This document shows positions 24,141-34,940 of a DNA stretch of 64,000 nt, piece by piece. The stretch lies in NCBI GenBank assembly GCA_902798915.1, contig CADBYM010000014.1:1-64000 (forward strand), given 5' to 3'. The stretch comes from an uncultured Coriobacteriaceae bacterium (GTDB lineage: Bacteria; Actinomycetota; Coriobacteriia; Coriobacteriales; Atopobiaceae). The position numbers and the translations under genes are program-made. The notes under the pieces were generated by a model that was given only the letters and a program-made list of their open reading frames with translations, was not told the origin of the DNA and searched no databases. Every line of letters starts with the position of its first letter. Position 1 is the first letter of the stretch.

Positions 24141-26327
24141 ATGGCGAAGTGTACCCACAAGACGTCAATCGTTGGCGTGGTCCTGGCATCGGCGCTTCTG
24201 ACCCTATCGCTTGGGGCGTGCGCGGGTGGCTCGGGGCAATCGTCTCGGCAGTCCGAGGAACAGCCCGCAGAGCAACCGTCGGAGCTGCCCGAAGAGCAGG
24301 CTGACCCCCTAGCCGCCAGCCAGGAACCTATCGACCCCTCGGGCGGCTCGCCTTGGATTGACTCCAACATCAAAGAGAACATCAATCCCGGCATGGAAAC
24401 CTCGCCCAAGGACGACTTCTATCTGTACGCCAACTACGACTGGTTGCTCAACACAGACATCCCCGAGGGCGACAAGGTCGCCGCGGGTGTGGGCATGGAC
24501 GGGGACGGGCCCGAGCACGTGGCGGCGGCGATCACTGGTGACGAGCTGGCGGGCCACGACGCCCGCCAGGCGCAGCTGCTCTATCGCGCCGCCGTCGACA
24601 CGGCCGCGCGCGACGCCGCGGGCGTGGAGCCCGCGCGGGCGACCGTCGACGCCATCCGTGCACTCGCCACCATCGACGACGTTTCCGCCTTCCTGCTCGA
24701 TGTCCAGAGGAGCGCCGGTGTCCCCACGCTCGTGCAGGCGCACATCAATCAGGGCAGCCTCAGCGAAGACGGGCGCTACGTCCCCCTCATCGGCCTATCA
24801 GCGGCGACCTTTGGCAGCTCGATGGGCACCATGGGCATGGATGCCACGATGGTGAGTCCCGAGGATGAGCTCTACAAGGCTCGTCTCGCATGCGCGAGCG
24901 CGGTGCTCACGCGCCTGGGCATGTCCGAGGACGAGGCCCGGACGGCCTTCGAGCATCGCATCGAGTTCGAGAAGCGCGTCATCGAGGAGGCTGCGAAAGA
25001 GGCTCCGGACGGCGTGGAAGGGGAGGATGATGCCGAGGACGCGTTCCTCAAGCTTGAGGACCTCGATGCCCTGGCCGGTGCGTTCCCCCTGCGCCAGCTC
25101 ATAGAGGCAAGGGGATACGGCAAGGCCACGGAGTATATGGTAAGGGACGAAGCAGAGGTCCGTGCAGCCTGCGCCCTCTACACCCAGGACAACCTCGAGC
25201 TCATTCGCGACTACCTCCTCGTGGGCTACGCGCTCGAGGTGTCGGGCTGGCTCGACAGCCAGGCCTTCGAGGCATGGCGACAGGACTACGTCGCGCTCGG
25301 CTACTACGACCAGCTCGGGATGAGCGAGACGAGCCCTGAGGACAGGGCCGTCCACCTCGTGCGCTCCCTGCTCCCCACGCCGACGGGCCGCGCCTATGCG
25401 GAGGCATACGACCTCGCGCATACCAAGGAGTTCGTGGAGGACTTCTGCAAGGATGCCATCGAGGCCCACAAGGAGGTTGTCAGCGCCAGCGAGTGGCTTT
25501 CCGACGCCTCCAAGCAACGGCTCTGCGAGAAGCTTGACGCCATCAACGTCAAAGCGGTTTGTCCCGAGGTGTGGGAGGACTACTCCGGGCTCGAGCTCGA
25601 CGGTCTGAGCTACTACGAGGCTCGCCGCGCCATCTGGCTCTTCGACGCCGAACGCAACGCCGCCCTCACGAACACCGCTCTCGACGAGCGGATGTGGAAC
25701 GATCCCACCCTCGTCGGCTCGGCCCACTACGAGGGAGGCACGAACAGCTTCGTCATCCCCGGCGGCGGCGTCGAGGGCGACGTGGCACGCTACGAGGCGG
25801 GCGAGATGTCGCTTGGCGAGCTCATGGGCGGCCCGGTGGGATACACCGTCTTCCACGAGATCGCGCATGCGCTCGACCCCGCCGACATCTGGATCGGTCC
25901 CCACGGCGAGGATGTGGAGGAGTCGCTTCTGGATCCGGCCGATCTTGAGGAATTCGAGAGGCGCGTGCAGAGGGCGAAGGACTACTACGACGGCATCGTC
26001 GCGTTCAACGTCCAGAACATGGTGGGCGACGTCATCACGAACGAGGGCCAGACCGAGATCAACGGCATGCAGGCCAGGCTCGCGTATGCGGCGCACCAGG
26101 GCGACTTCGACTACGAGGCCTTCTTCGAGAAGCGCGCGCATATAGGTCGTGTCCTGCACACGCCCGAGTTCGAGCAGCAGTGCATTCTGGGTGCCGACAG
26201 CCACCCGTCCGGCTATCTGGACATTAATGGCCCCAACCAGATGTTCGAGGAGTTCTACCAGACCTACGACGTGGGGGAGGGCGATGGCATGTACCTTGCC
26301 CCCGAGGCCAGGCTCGTCTTCTGGTAA
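24141..26327 (+). CDS. M13 family zinc metallopeptidase lipoprotein (PepO/neprilysin-like)
   Basis: The 728-residue precursor begins with a signal peptide ending in a lipobox (LTLSLGACAGG), so it should be anchored to the outer face of the membrane. An acidic Gln/Glu-rich spacer follows. The peptidase body starts at SPKDDFYLYANYDWL (~75). The zinc site HEIAH begins at H572, and a later glutamate lies in VITNEGQTEINGM (the usual family wording there is ENIADLGG, so this member diverges). NSFVIPGGG precedes the zinc motif. It would cut extracellular peptides. GGAGGAAGAC lies six bases before the ATG. Monocistronic by appearance. Confidence 0.9.
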   Translation: MAKCTHKTSIVGVVLASALLTLSLGACAGGSGQSSRQSEEQPAEQPSELPEEQADPLAASQEPIDPSGGSPWIDSNIKENINPGMETSPKDDFYLYANYDWLLNTDIPEGDKVAAGVGMDGDGPEHVAAAITGDELAGHDARQAQLLYRAAVDTAARDAAGVEPARATVDAIRALATIDDVSAFLLDVQRSAGVPTLVQAHINQGSLSEDGRYVPLIGLSAATFGSSMGTMGMDATMVSPEDELYKARLACASAVLTRLGMSEDEARTAFEHRIEFEKRVIEEAAKEAPDGVEGEDDAEDAFLKLEDLDALAGAFPLRQLIEARGYGKATEYMVRDEAEVRAACALYTQDNLELIRDYLLVGYALEVSGWLDSQAFEAWRQDYVALGYYDQLGMSETSPEDRAVHLVRSLLPTPTGRAYAEAYDLAHTKEFVEDFCKDAIEAHKEVVSASEWLSDASKQRLCEKLDAINVKAVCPEVWEDYSGLELDGLSYYEARRAIWLFDAERNAALTNTALDERMWNDPTLVGSAHYEGGTNSFVIPGGGVEGDVARYEAGEMSLGELMGGPVGYTVFHEIAHALDPADIWIGPHGEDVEESLLDPADLEEFERRVQRAKDYYDGIVAFNVQNMVGDVITNEGQTEINGMQARLAYAAHQGDFDYEAFFEKRAHIGRVLHTPEFEQQCILGADSHPSGYLDINGPNQMFEEFYQTYDVGEGDGMYLAPEARLVFW

Positions 26328-26419
26328 CGGCGGGTGTCAACGCGACCGAACGTGGAACAACGGGGGCGGAGGTTGTTGTCACGGGGATCGGGAGGCGACA
26401 GGGCAAAAGGTGCCAGGTT

Positions 26420-26631
26420 CATTCGCAAGCAGAACCGAAAGGGTGATCCGAGTTCGTGGTGCGCCGGTAACCGAGGAGTTCCCGCTCACCATGGAGTGCG
26501 AGGTCACCGCCATCGACGGTGACGAACACGGTGCGCGCATCGTGGGCAGCGTGGTGAACACGCGCGTTGACGAGTCGGTGCTCGGCGAGGAGGTCGGCGG
26601 TGCCCGGGATGCGGGCAAGGTGCTGAGGTAG
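26420..26631 (+). pseudogene. 3' fragment of a flavin reductase (flavoredoxin-type) gene
   Basis: The frame reads APVTEEFPLTMECEVTAIDG, then DEHGARIVGSVVNTRVDESV and ends VLR-stop. This is the C-terminal part of a flavin reductase/flavoredoxin, including the family's VN-x-x-x-DESVL segment. The FMN-binding N-terminal domain and the last residues are missing. There is no start codon with a ribosome site. Its source gene is not in the window. Confidence 0.65.
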
Positions 26632-26637
26632 AGCGAA

Positions 26638-27456
26638 TCAAAGCGCGACCAGGCCGCATTCTCTCCCATAGGCATACACCTTGCAGGGCCCCTGCAGGGG
26701 GAACTCGGCTCGGGCCTCCTGCTCGGGGTAGAGCCGTCTGATGCGGACGAGGTCGTCGCCGACAGCCGCGATGAACAGCAGGTGGTCCTCCTTGGTCATG
26801 GGGTGCACCACATGCACGCGCTGGCACCCGTCCTCCACCTCAACGCTGGCGTCGAGAACGCCGGCGTTCTTCTTGGCTGCAAGTGGCTCCAGCGCGTGCC
26901 CGCAGCAACTGATGGCCGCCTCGCCAGCCGACCACACCACGTTGCCGCAGTCGGGGCACACGTAGAAGGAGCTTCGCTTGAGGTTTGCCGAGACGTTCCT
27001 GTTCTCCACGGTCCTCCAGCGCTTGAGCGTGGGCAGGACCGCCCCCATGAAGGAGACTGCCTCCTCCTCCGAGTATCCGGTGGCCTGCACGAGGTAGGGA
27101 ACGTTGCGTTCGATGATCTCGTCGAGGCCCGCGCTCGTGAACTCGCCGTTTTGGTAGCACCAGCCGCAGTAGTCTGGGTTCTCCGTTCCGTCCGCGTTCG
27201 TGCCTAAGGGCATGTTCGGCACGTCGAAGGGCGTGCCGCAGCATTGGCACGTGGGGACTTCCGGCAGGTCGAGCAGGCTTGCCACCGGTACGTCGAGCAC
27301 GCTCGCCAGGAGCTTGCGCATGTCGATGCCTGGCTCGCTCTCCCCGGTTTCCCACCTGCTTACGGCCTGACGCGTTACGTACACCTTGGCAGCAAGTTGC
27401 TGCTGCGTGAGCCCCGCACTCTTGCGGGCGGCTTGGATTGTCTCGCGAATGCTCAC
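26638..27456 (-). CDS. XRE-family regulator with zinc-ribbon domain
   Basis: A 272-residue protein. The N-terminal helix-turn-helix is [20 protein letters not shown]...[13 protein letters not shown] (5-45). A zinc ribbon of the Zn_ribbon_2 type follows, with CQCCGTPF...[16 protein letters not shown] (~85-115). A second cysteine pair ([10 protein letters not shown]...SCCGHALEP, ~190-210) resembles a rubredoxin-like or desulfoferrodoxin-like knuckle, and the rest binds no recognised ligand. The GTG at 27456 is chosen because AAAGGAGG sits five bases upstream. It is divergent from the VOC gene at 27640 and may control it or itself. Confidence 0.82.
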   Translation of the reverse strand: MSIRETIQAARKSAGLTQQQLAAKVYVTRQAVSRWETGESEPGIDMRKLLASVLDVPVASLLDLPEVPTCQCCGTPFDVPNMPLGTNADGTENPDYCGWCYQNGEFTSAGLDEIIERNVPYLVQATGYSEEEAVSFMGAVLPTLKRWRTVENRNVSANLKRSSFYVCPDCGNVVWSAGEAAISCCGHALEPLAAKKNAGVLDASVEVEDGCQRVHVVHPMTKEDHLLFIAAVGDDLVRIRRLYPEQEARAEFPLQGPCKVYAYGRECGLVAL

Positions 27457-27639
27457 GACCGCCTCCTTTCCTCTGGCTTCTCGGATATCGTAAGGGCGCC
27501 GGCCGCCCCTGTCACGCAATGGTCAATTGCGTTGCCGCAAGTGCGGCTCGCAACAAGGGAGAACGCCACAACGGGATGGGTCACTTGCCACCGGTATACT
27601 GCATGTGCATGGGATGCCACGACGGAAGGGAAAAGAATC

Positions 27640-28023
27640 ATGGCGAATATCGAGCATGTGGCTTTGTGGGTCGAGGACCTCGAGCGTGCGCGAGCGTTCT
27701 TTGAGCGCTACTTTGCCGCCACGTCGAACGACCTCTATGTGAATGCCGCAGGTTTCCACTCGTACTTCCTGACGTTTGGAGGTGGGGCGCGCCTGGAGAT
27801 CATGTTCGACGCGACCCAGACGCACAACACCGCGGACCGTCCACACGACGGCTATGGGCATGTGGCGTTTTCGGTGGGTTCCGCCGAGGAGGTGGACCGC
27901 CTGACGGCTGAGCTGGTCGCCGACGGATATCGATGCGTGAGCGGGCCGCGCACTACCGGTGACGGCTACTACGAGAGCTGCGTGCTCGATGCCGAGGGCA
28001 ACCGCATCGAGATCACCGTGTGA
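27640..28023 (+). CDS. VOC (glyoxalase/bleomycin-resistance fold) family protein
   Basis: A 127-residue single-module VOC protein: [20 protein letters not shown] at the start, [14 protein letters not shown] in the middle, [19 protein letters not shown] and a C-terminal [11 protein letters not shown]. Conserved His and Glu (IEHVAL, RLEIMF, GHVAF, RIEI) are placed as for metal binding, as in lactoylglutathione-lyase-like proteins. The substrate is unknown. The ATG follows GGAAGGGAAAAGAATC. Confidence 0.85.
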   Translation: MANIEHVALWVEDLERARAFFERYFAATSNDLYVNAAGFHSYFLTFGGGARLEIMFDATQTHNTADRPHDGYGHVAFSVGSAEEVDRLTAELVADGYRCVSGPRTTGDGYYESCVLDAEGNRIEITV

Positions 28024-28107
28024 GCGTCGGGCGAATGCGGGCCGCGTCCTGCGCCAAGACCCGCGATACGGCGTCAACTCGCTCATCGTGCCAAATGTCC
28101 CGTTTGC

Positions 28108-28132
28108 GGAATGATATATGGAACCAATCATT
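28108..28132. promoter_or_regulatory. Inverted repeat upstream of the GH1 gene
   Basis: GAATGAT and ATCATTC are separated by 11 nt in an AT-rich stretch about 85 nt before the GH1 start. The position and symmetry suit an operator; no regulator is assigned. Confidence 0.4.
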
Positions 28133-28150
28133 CATAAAGAGAGATACTAA

Positions 28151-29653
<1,503 letters not shown>

Positions 29654-29667
29654 GGCCCCGATCCCCA

Positions 29668-29701
29668 GGGGTCCACTGGGGGCAGCTCCCCAGTGGACCC
29701 C
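29668..29701 (+). terminator. Hairpin after the GH1 gene
   Basis: A 14-bp perfect stem (arm GGGGTCCACTGGGG) with a 6-nt loop starts 14 nt after the stop codon. There is no U tract, so it may also be a repeat of the GGGGTAGTCCCC/GTCCACTGGGG family. Confidence 0.65.
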
Positions 29702-29762
29702 CGTTCAGGCGGCCTTTACTCGGGACTACCCCAAGTGGACCCACCTCGGGTCCGGCCGACCG

Positions 29763-29972
29763 CATGCCGGTACCATTTGGGTGACGAGATTTGCAAGAAA
29801 AACGTCGGTTTCGGTAGAAATCTCGTCTCCGAAAAAACGGGGTCTGGATTACACCCCCTTTGACCTGCGCAAACGCGAGGCTCGTATCTCCACGGTTTGG
29901 AAACCTGCTCGAAAAACTACCCAAACCGACAAAAAACATGCAAAAACAAACAGGCGAATGGTACCACGCATG
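29763..29972. repeat. Nested inverted-repeat (MITE-like) element, second type
   Basis: About 65 bases at each end are imperfect inverted repeats. The outer arms are CATGC-x-GGTACCATT (29763-29777) and AATGGTACC...GCATG (29957-29972). Further in are TTTGCA/TGCAAA and GTCGGTTT (29804-29811)/AAACCGAC (29933-29940). Inside the left half, ACGAGATTT (29784) pairs with AAATCTCGT (29818). It is AT-richer than its surroundings and contains no gene. Confidence 0.65.
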
Positions 29973-30091
29973 TGGCCATCGCCTAGCTTTAGGACTGACC
30001 CGGGGCCGATCCCTCCGGGGCCGGTCCGATGCGGCACGGACGTCATCCTGCTAGGATAGGAGCGCCAACCAACGTCACGAAAGGACCTTCC

Positions 30092-31690
30092 ATGAGCCTC
30101 GCACTCGCACCCATCTTTGCCAGCGGTATGATCCTTCAACGTGAGCTGCCCGTGCGTGTTTGGGGCACGGCGGAGCCTGGCGCAAGCGTCGAGGTGCACA
30201 TCCAGCGGCAAGCCGTCACGGCCGTTGCCGACACCCAAGGCAACTGGTCCTGCACGTTCGCTCCGCTGCACGCGTCCGATGCCGAGAAGCTCGAGGTGCG
30301 TGCCGGTGACGAGCGCATCACCCTCTCCGATGTGGCCGTGGGCGAGGTCTTCGTCGCCGCCGGTCAGTCCAACATGGAGTTCTGGATGCGCTACGACCAA
30401 GACGCAGAGGAGTTCCGACCCACGTGCGCCAACCCGCGCATCCGCTTCTACGACGCGCCGAAGTGCTCGTATCCCGGTCAGACGGAGGACTTCGACTACT
30501 CCAAGGTCGGTATCTGGCGCAAGGCCACGCCCGAGGACCTGGACTACTTCTCGGCCGTCGGCTACTACTTCGCGCGCGGCATGGAGATGGTGCTCGACGT
30601 GCCCGTGGGCATCGTGGGCTGCAACTACGGTGGCACCAAGTCGTCCGCCTGGATGACGCCCGAGCACGCACGCGTCGTTCAGCCCGAGCAGGTGGCCGCC
30701 TTCGAAGCGCAGCTCCAGGGCCTCCCGTACGAGGAGCTGCTTGCCAACGGGCGTCTCAACGTCGATAAGAACGACAAGGGCTACGCCACTTGGCCCGCTT
30801 GGAACGATTTCTTCTTGGGCGGGACCCCAAGCGTGGAGGAGGGGAGGGCCTTCATGGCCAACCTCGTTGCGGATGCCGTGGCCTCCGCGGACGCCGTGGC
30901 CTCCGCGGACGCCGCGCCGAGCGACGCCGCAGCCGAGGCGCAGCTCAAGCCCGGCATGATGACCCCCACCAAAGAGGCCCCGGGCGCCCTCTTCACCTAC
31001 ATGGTGCTGCCCATTGCCGGCTTCACCACGCGCGGCGTGCTGTGGTATCAGGGCGAGAGCGATGACGAGGACGACGGCGCGCAGGTGCGCCATGCCGAGG
31101 CGCTGCGCACCATCATCGCCGACTGGCGCGAGGCATGGCAGCGTGTCGACCTGCCCTTCTTGGTGGTTCAGCTGCCCGGATTTGGCTCGTGGGATTCGAT
31201 GGGCTTGGACGCGCACGACTGGCCTACCATCCGTGCGTGCCAGCAGCAGGTGACCGACGAGGATGGGCATGCATGGCTCTGCTCGATTGGCGACCTTGGC
31301 GACAAGCACGACATCCATCCCAAGGAGAAGAAGCCCGTCGGCGAGCGCCTCTCGCTGCTCGCGCTGCGTCATCTGCTGGGGATGGGCGTGCCAGCGGACG
31401 CCCCGCGTTGCATCGGGGCGGAGCGCAAGGGCCCGTGGGTCATCCTGCACTTCGAGCATGCCGATGGTGGGCTCGTGCTCGCAGGCGCGGAGGTCAACGC
31501 GCTCGAGCTGCTTCATGACGGCGAGTCCGTGTCCTTCCAGGCGGGAACGAGGGGCGACCGCTTGGTCATCGTGCCCGACGAGCCCACGAGCGATCCGCTC
31601 GAGGTGCGCTTTGCCCAGACCAACTGGTATCGCACCAACCTCTACAGCGGCGCCGAGATTCCCGTCCTGCCCTTCTCGCTGACCTGCTAG
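30092..31690 (+). CDS. Sialate O-acetylesterase (SASA family)
   Basis: A 532-residue protein without a signal peptide, so probably cytoplasmic. The SGNH serine motif VFVAAGQSNMEFWM lies near residue 90. GCNYGGTKSSAWM (~175), FTTRGVLWYQGESD (~310) and a C-terminal DKHDIHPKEKKPVGERLS with the catalytic D-x-x-H region follow. It removes O-acetyl groups from sialic acids or other sugars. A linker of Ala/Asp-rich sequence (AVASADAVASADA, ~262) results from an 18-bp tandem duplication at 30875. The ATG at 30092 follows GAAAGGACC. Confidence 0.88.
   Translation: MSLALAPIFASGMILQRELPVRVWGTAEPGASVEVHIQRQAVTAVADTQGNWSCTFAPLHASDAEKLEVRAGDERITLSDVAVGEVFVAAGQSNMEFWMRYDQDAEEFRPTCANPRIRFYDAPKCSYPGQTEDFDYSKVGIWRKATPEDLDYFSAVGYYFARGMEMVLDVPVGIVGCNYGGTKSSAWMTPEHARVVQPEQVAAFEAQLQGLPYEELLANGRLNVDKNDKGYATWPAWNDFFLGGTPSVEEGRAFMANLVADAVASADAVASADAAPSDAAAEAQLKPGMMTPTKEAPGALFTYMVLPIAGFTTRGVLWYQGESDDEDDGAQVRHAEALRTIIADWREAWQRVDLPFLVVQLPGFGSWDSMGLDAHDWPTIRACQQQVTDEDGHAWLCSIGDLGDKHDIHPKEKKPVGERLSLLALRHLLGMGVPADAPRCIGAERKGPWVILHFEHADGGLVLAGAEVNALELLHDGESVSFQAGTRGDRLVIVPDEPTSDPLEVRFAQTNWYRTNLYSGAEIPVLPFSLTC
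30875..30910. repeat. Perfect 18-bp tandem duplication in the esterase gene
   Basis: GCCGTGGCCTCCGCGGAC occurs twice without a spacer and stays in frame, adding six residues (AVASAD) per unit. It is a likely site of length change between strains. Confidence 0.9.
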
Positions 31691-31697
31691 GGTCCAT

Positions 31698-31736
31698 CGT
31701 GGTCCCATTCGGGGGTAGTCCCCGGATGAGACCACG
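31698..31736 (+). terminator. Hairpin after the esterase gene (GGGGTAGTCCCC family)
   Basis: CGTGGTC...GACCACG outer arms enclose CATTCGGGG-GTAGT-CCCCGGATG, starting seven nt after the stop codon. Its apex is shared with 33238-33271. Confidence 0.7.
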
Positions 31737-31819
31737 AGACGTTGCCTTCGCTGTCGCATGCTCTATAATCAGCCTTAACTCATAGAATCGCTATGTTAAG
31801 GCTAGATATAGGGGAGTAT

Positions 31820-33238
31820 ATGCGTATAATTGGCCGTAAGATAGAACAGCAGAGGCTGAGAAGACTCTGCGACTCGCAACGTCCCGAGTTTGCCGTCGTG
31901 TATGGGCGCAGGCGCGTGGGGAAGACCTTCCTCATTCGCGAGTACTTCTCTAATTCATTCGCGTTTCATGTGTCGGGCATCGCAGGGGGCGTTGCTCGCG
32001 TTCAGCTGCAAAGCTTCAACGAAAGCCTGGCGGATATTGGCTGTCCTGATCGGGCCCATGATTGGTTCGAGGCGTTTCGGCTCTTGCGTGGCCAGCTTGA
32101 GCGTGACGATGTCAGAAGGGATGCTGCGAGCGGAAAGCGCGTGGTGTTCATTGACGAGATGCCGTGGCTCGATACGCCGCGTACCGACTATAGGGCAGCG
32201 CTGGAATTGTTCTGGAACAAATGGGGCTCTTCTCAGCCGGATTTGTTGCTCATTGCGTGCGGTTCCGCAAGTTCATGGATTGTGAGGCACCTGTTCAAGA
32301 ACCGTGGGGGACTTCACAATCGCGTGACAGCAAGGATCAAGCTCGAGCCGTTCACTCTTGCGGAGTGCGCTGAGTACTATAGGGTGAACGGAATACCGCT
32401 CAGCCAAGACCTTGCGATAGAGTCCTATATGGTGTTCGGTGGAATTCCCTTCTATCTCGATTTGCTCGACAGGAGACTCGGTCTCGTGCAGAATATCGAC
32501 AATCTCTGTTTTTCGCATCAGGGCGAGCTCAGGGAGGAATTCGACGAGCTCTATCACTCGCTGTTCAAGCAAGCAGAGAGACACGTCTCGGTGGTGCGAA
32601 TACTCGGATCGAGACTGTGTGGGTTGTCGAGAAGAGAGGTTTCCGAAGGAACGGGAATCGGGCTTGGGGGGACGCTTTCGGCAACACTTGGTGAGCTAGA
32701 GGCAAGCGGCTTCATCAGGCGATACCATGCCTACGGCAAGGACGAGCGAGATGCGACATATCAACTCATCGATCCATTCTCGCTCTTCTACCTACGTTTT
32801 ATGGAGAATCAGACCGACGAGAGGTTCTGGTCGAACAACTATCAGAGCGGTCGCGTGCACGCTTGGGAAGGCTATGCCTTTGAGCTGGTTGCTCTGCTGC
32901 ACCTCGATCAGATAAGGGCGACGCTTGGCGTTGCCGGCGTTGCCTATGACGCGAGTACGTGGCGCAGCGCCAAGAGCAACCCCGGCGCACAAGTCGACCT
33001 CGTGCTTGACCGAAACGACGGAATCATCAATCTCTGCGAAATGAAGTTCGCCCGTGAGCCATATCAGATAACCAAGGCATATGACGAGGTGCTTCGACAC
33101 AAAGCCGCGGCTTTTCGAGATGAGACAAAGACGCGCAAAGCGCTCCATCTTACGCTGGTGAGCCCCTATGGGGTAAAGCGGAATGCGTACTGGCAAGACG
33201 TTCAAGCAGTGATTGCCGCAGACGACCTATTCGCGTAG
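31820..33238 (+). CDS. ATPase with C-terminal DUF234 (PD-(D/E)XK-like) domain
   Basis: The 472-residue protein starts MRIIGRKIEQQRLRRL and has Walker A VYGRRRVGKTFL (~33) and Walker B VVFIDEMPWLD (~110), typical of the archaeal-ATPase (PF01637) family. A winged-helix middle (YQLIDPFSLFYLRFM, ~330) precedes DUF234, with AQVDLVLDRNDG and INLCEMKF (D...E-x-K) near residue 395-410. The role is unproven; such proteins are common accessory genes. The ATG at 31820 fits family starts and follows GGGGAG with short spacing; an in-frame ATG at 31793 has no ribosome site. Its base composition is more AT-rich than its neighbours, suggesting transfer. Confidence 0.85.
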   Translation: MRIIGRKIEQQRLRRLCDSQRPEFAVVYGRRRVGKTFLIREYFSNSFAFHVSGIAGGVARVQLQSFNESLADIGCPDRAHDWFEAFRLLRGQLERDDVRRDAASGKRVVFIDEMPWLDTPRTDYRAALELFWNKWGSSQPDLLLIACGSASSWIVRHLFKNRGGLHNRVTARIKLEPFTLAECAEYYRVNGIPLSQDLAIESYMVFGGIPFYLDLLDRRLGLVQNIDNLCFSHQGELREEFDELYHSLFKQAERHVSVVRILGSRLCGLSRREVSEGTGIGLGGTLSATLGELEASGFIRRYHAYGKDERDATYQLIDPFSLFYLRFMENQTDERFWSNNYQSGRVHAWEGYAFELVALLHLDQIRATLGVAGVAYDASTWRSAKSNPGAQVDLVLDRNDGIINLCEMKFAREPYQITKAYDEVLRHKAAAFRDETKTRKALHLTLVSPYGVKRNAYWQDVQAVIAADDLFA

Positions 33239-33271
33239 GGCTCCATCTGGGGTAGTCCCCGGATGGAGCCC
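33238..33271. terminator. Hairpin shared by convergent genes (GGGGTAGTCCCC family)
   Basis: GGGCTCCATC-T-GGGG and CCCC-GGATGGAGCCC pair around a short TAGT apex, immediately after the ATPase stop codon and just before the 3' end of the minus-strand HAD gene. Confidence 0.75.
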
Positions 33272-33282
33272 AGTTCCTTGCC

Positions 33283-34137
33283 TTAGCACATGAATGCCGG
33301 CAGGATGTCCTCCGTCCCGCGCTCGTTGCACAGGCGCGCCGCCTCGGCGATTTGCTCGAGGGCGATGGCGACGCCGTCCTCCGCCGAGGCGCCCACGTGC
33401 CAGCGCGCGGTGCGAGTGGCCGCTTCGTTGGCGTTGGCCACGGCGCAGGAGTTGGGGAGGTACTCCAACATCGAGAGGTCATTGTCGGCATCGCCAAACA
33501 CGCAGACCTCGTCGAGCGAGAGCCCTAGCGTCTTGATGAGCTGTTTGATTCCCTCGACTTTGCTCCATCCGCGGATGGAGGTGTCCATCCAGTTGTCCAC
33601 CGTGTGCAAAAACTCGAACATTGGGAAGGCTTCCCGCAGCTCGGCCTGCAGCGTGGCGAGCGCCTCGTCGCCGCCGAGGCAGATGACACCGGCCTTTGCC
33701 ACGGGGTAGACGGGCAGCGTCTCGTGCCACATACCACCCGACATGAACGCGCGGTCGTACATGGAGCCCATCTCTTCCCGGGATATGCCAACCCAATCGC
33801 CGAGTCCGTCGGAGCGGTAGGTGACAAACGCGCAGTCAGGCCTCTTCGCCACCATCTCTGCTGCCTGGCGCAGCGGCGCATCGTCGAGGTTCTTCTCGAA
33901 GACAAGCGAGCGCAGGTAGTACACCTTCTGGCCGTTGACGCATACCGCCGTGTTGTAGCAGCTGCGGTCTCCACCAAAGAAGCCCGCGAGTTCGGAGCGG
34001 TCGCGTCCAGTGGTCGGCCCGAAGTCAACCCCCTGCTCCTGGCATGCGTGTATCGCGTTGATGGTGCGCGGTGAGACGAGCTCCCGCCCGAAGGGGATGA
34101 GCGTGTTGTCCATATCCGAGAGCACGAGCTTGATCAT
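33283..34137 (-). CDS. HAD-superfamily (Cof-type) hydrolase
   Basis: The 284-residue protein has HAD motif I LVLSDMDNTLIPFG with the D-x-D pair near residues 7-9, a Thr/Ser motif II region, a cap domain, and motif III/IV with VCVFGDADNDLSMLEYL (~220). It looks like a Cof/YidA sugar-phosphate phosphatase of the cytoplasm. The substrate is unknown. The ATG at 34137 is preceded by GAAGGAGTCCCC. It lies downstream of the fumarate reductase genes on the same strand but is separated from them by a hairpin. Confidence 0.88.
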   Translation of the reverse strand: MIKLVLSDMDNTLIPFGRELVSPRTINAIHACQEQGVDFGPTTGRDRSELAGFFGGDRSCYNTAVCVNGQKVYYLRSLVFEKNLDDAPLRQAAEMVAKRPDCAFVTYRSDGLGDWVGISREEMGSMYDRAFMSGGMWHETLPVYPVAKAGVICLGGDEALATLQAELREAFPMFEFLHTVDNWMDTSIRGWSKVEGIKQLIKTLGLSLDEVCVFGDADNDLSMLEYLPNSCAVANANEAATRTARWHVGASAEDGVAIALEQIAEAARLCNERGTEDILPAFMC

Positions 34138-34197
34138 GGGGACTCCTTCTGAAGACGACGGTTCCTACAACCATACCATGCCGGGCGGGTCTACCGG

Positions 34198-34237
34198 GAG
34201 TCCACTGGGGGTGGCCCCTTGGTGGGTCGGTGGACTC
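34198..34237. terminator. Hairpin downstream of the fumarate reductase genes
   Basis: GAGTCCAC (34198-34205) and GTGGACTC (34230-34237) pair, with an inner GGGG-TGG-CCCC hairpin. It lies 11 nt beyond the end of the iron-sulfur subunit gene. Confidence 0.6.
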
Positions 34238-34247
34238 TGGTGAATCC

Positions 34248-34940
34248 TCAGCGGACCCGGCGGTTGAGCCTTGCCATGGACGCGATGGTGGGAATGCGCA
34301 TGGGGCAGACGTCCATGCAGCTGAGCGATTTCGAGCAGGCGCTTCCGAAGTGTCGCGCGTATGTCTGCTTGATCTCGCGGGACTTCTCGCGGTTCCTAGC
34401 GTGGACTAGGTAGCAATCGTTGGCGAACACCGCCCCAAAGAAGGCGTTGCCATTCGTGTAGTTGGGGCATACCTCGAGGCAGAGGCCGCACTTGAGGCAC
34501 TTGGCTGCCTCATACTGATGAGAGAAGCTCTCGTCGTCCATGGGCTGGTAGGATCCGATGAAGACGTCGCTGCGCTTGAGATTGTCTTGGATCGAGGCGC
34601 GGTCGACCACTAGGTCGCGAATCACGGGGAATTTGCTCAGCGGGCGGAGGACGATTTCCTCCTCCGGGCGGCCTGCCACGAGGTCACGCAAGAAGGTGTC
34701 GCACGCCAAGGCCGGCATCCCGTTGATCACCATGGCACAGGCGCCGCAAGTACCCTGCATGCAGGAACACTCCCACGCGATGCGACGCGTCTTCTGACCT
34801 GCATCGTTGAGAATGTCGTCGTGGAAGTTGAGGTGGTCGAGCATGCCGGCCACAGACGTCTCCGTCGGCCCGTCGTAGCAGAAGGACTCCCAGTACGGCT
34901 CGGCCGTGGGGGACTCTTGGCGCAAGATCCTAACTCTCAT
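34248..34940 (-). CDS. frdB: Fumarate reductase/succinate dehydrogenase iron-sulfur subunit
   Basis: A 230-residue protein with the [2Fe-2S] motif WECSCMQGTCGACAMVINGM (C-x4-C-x2-C, then C in ALAC), the [4Fe-4S] motif CLKCGLCLEVCPN (~150) and the third cluster motif CSKSLSCMDVCPM (~208). It passes electrons between the membrane cytochrome and the flavoprotein. Its ATG lies 11 nt inside the flavoprotein gene, so the two are translationally coupled. It is the last gene of a three-gene unit, which is typical for menaquinone-dependent enzymes. Confidence 0.92.
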   Translation of the reverse strand: MRVRILRQESPTAEPYWESFCYDGPTETSVAGMLDHLNFHDDILNDAGQKTRRIAWECSCMQGTCGACAMVINGMPALACDTFLRDLVAGRPEEEIVLRPLSKFPVIRDLVVDRASIQDNLKRSDVFIGSYQPMDDESFSHQYEAAKCLKCGLCLEVCPNYTNGNAFFGAVFANDCYLVHARNREKSREIKQTYARHFGSACSKSLSCMDVCPMRIPTIASMARLNRRVR

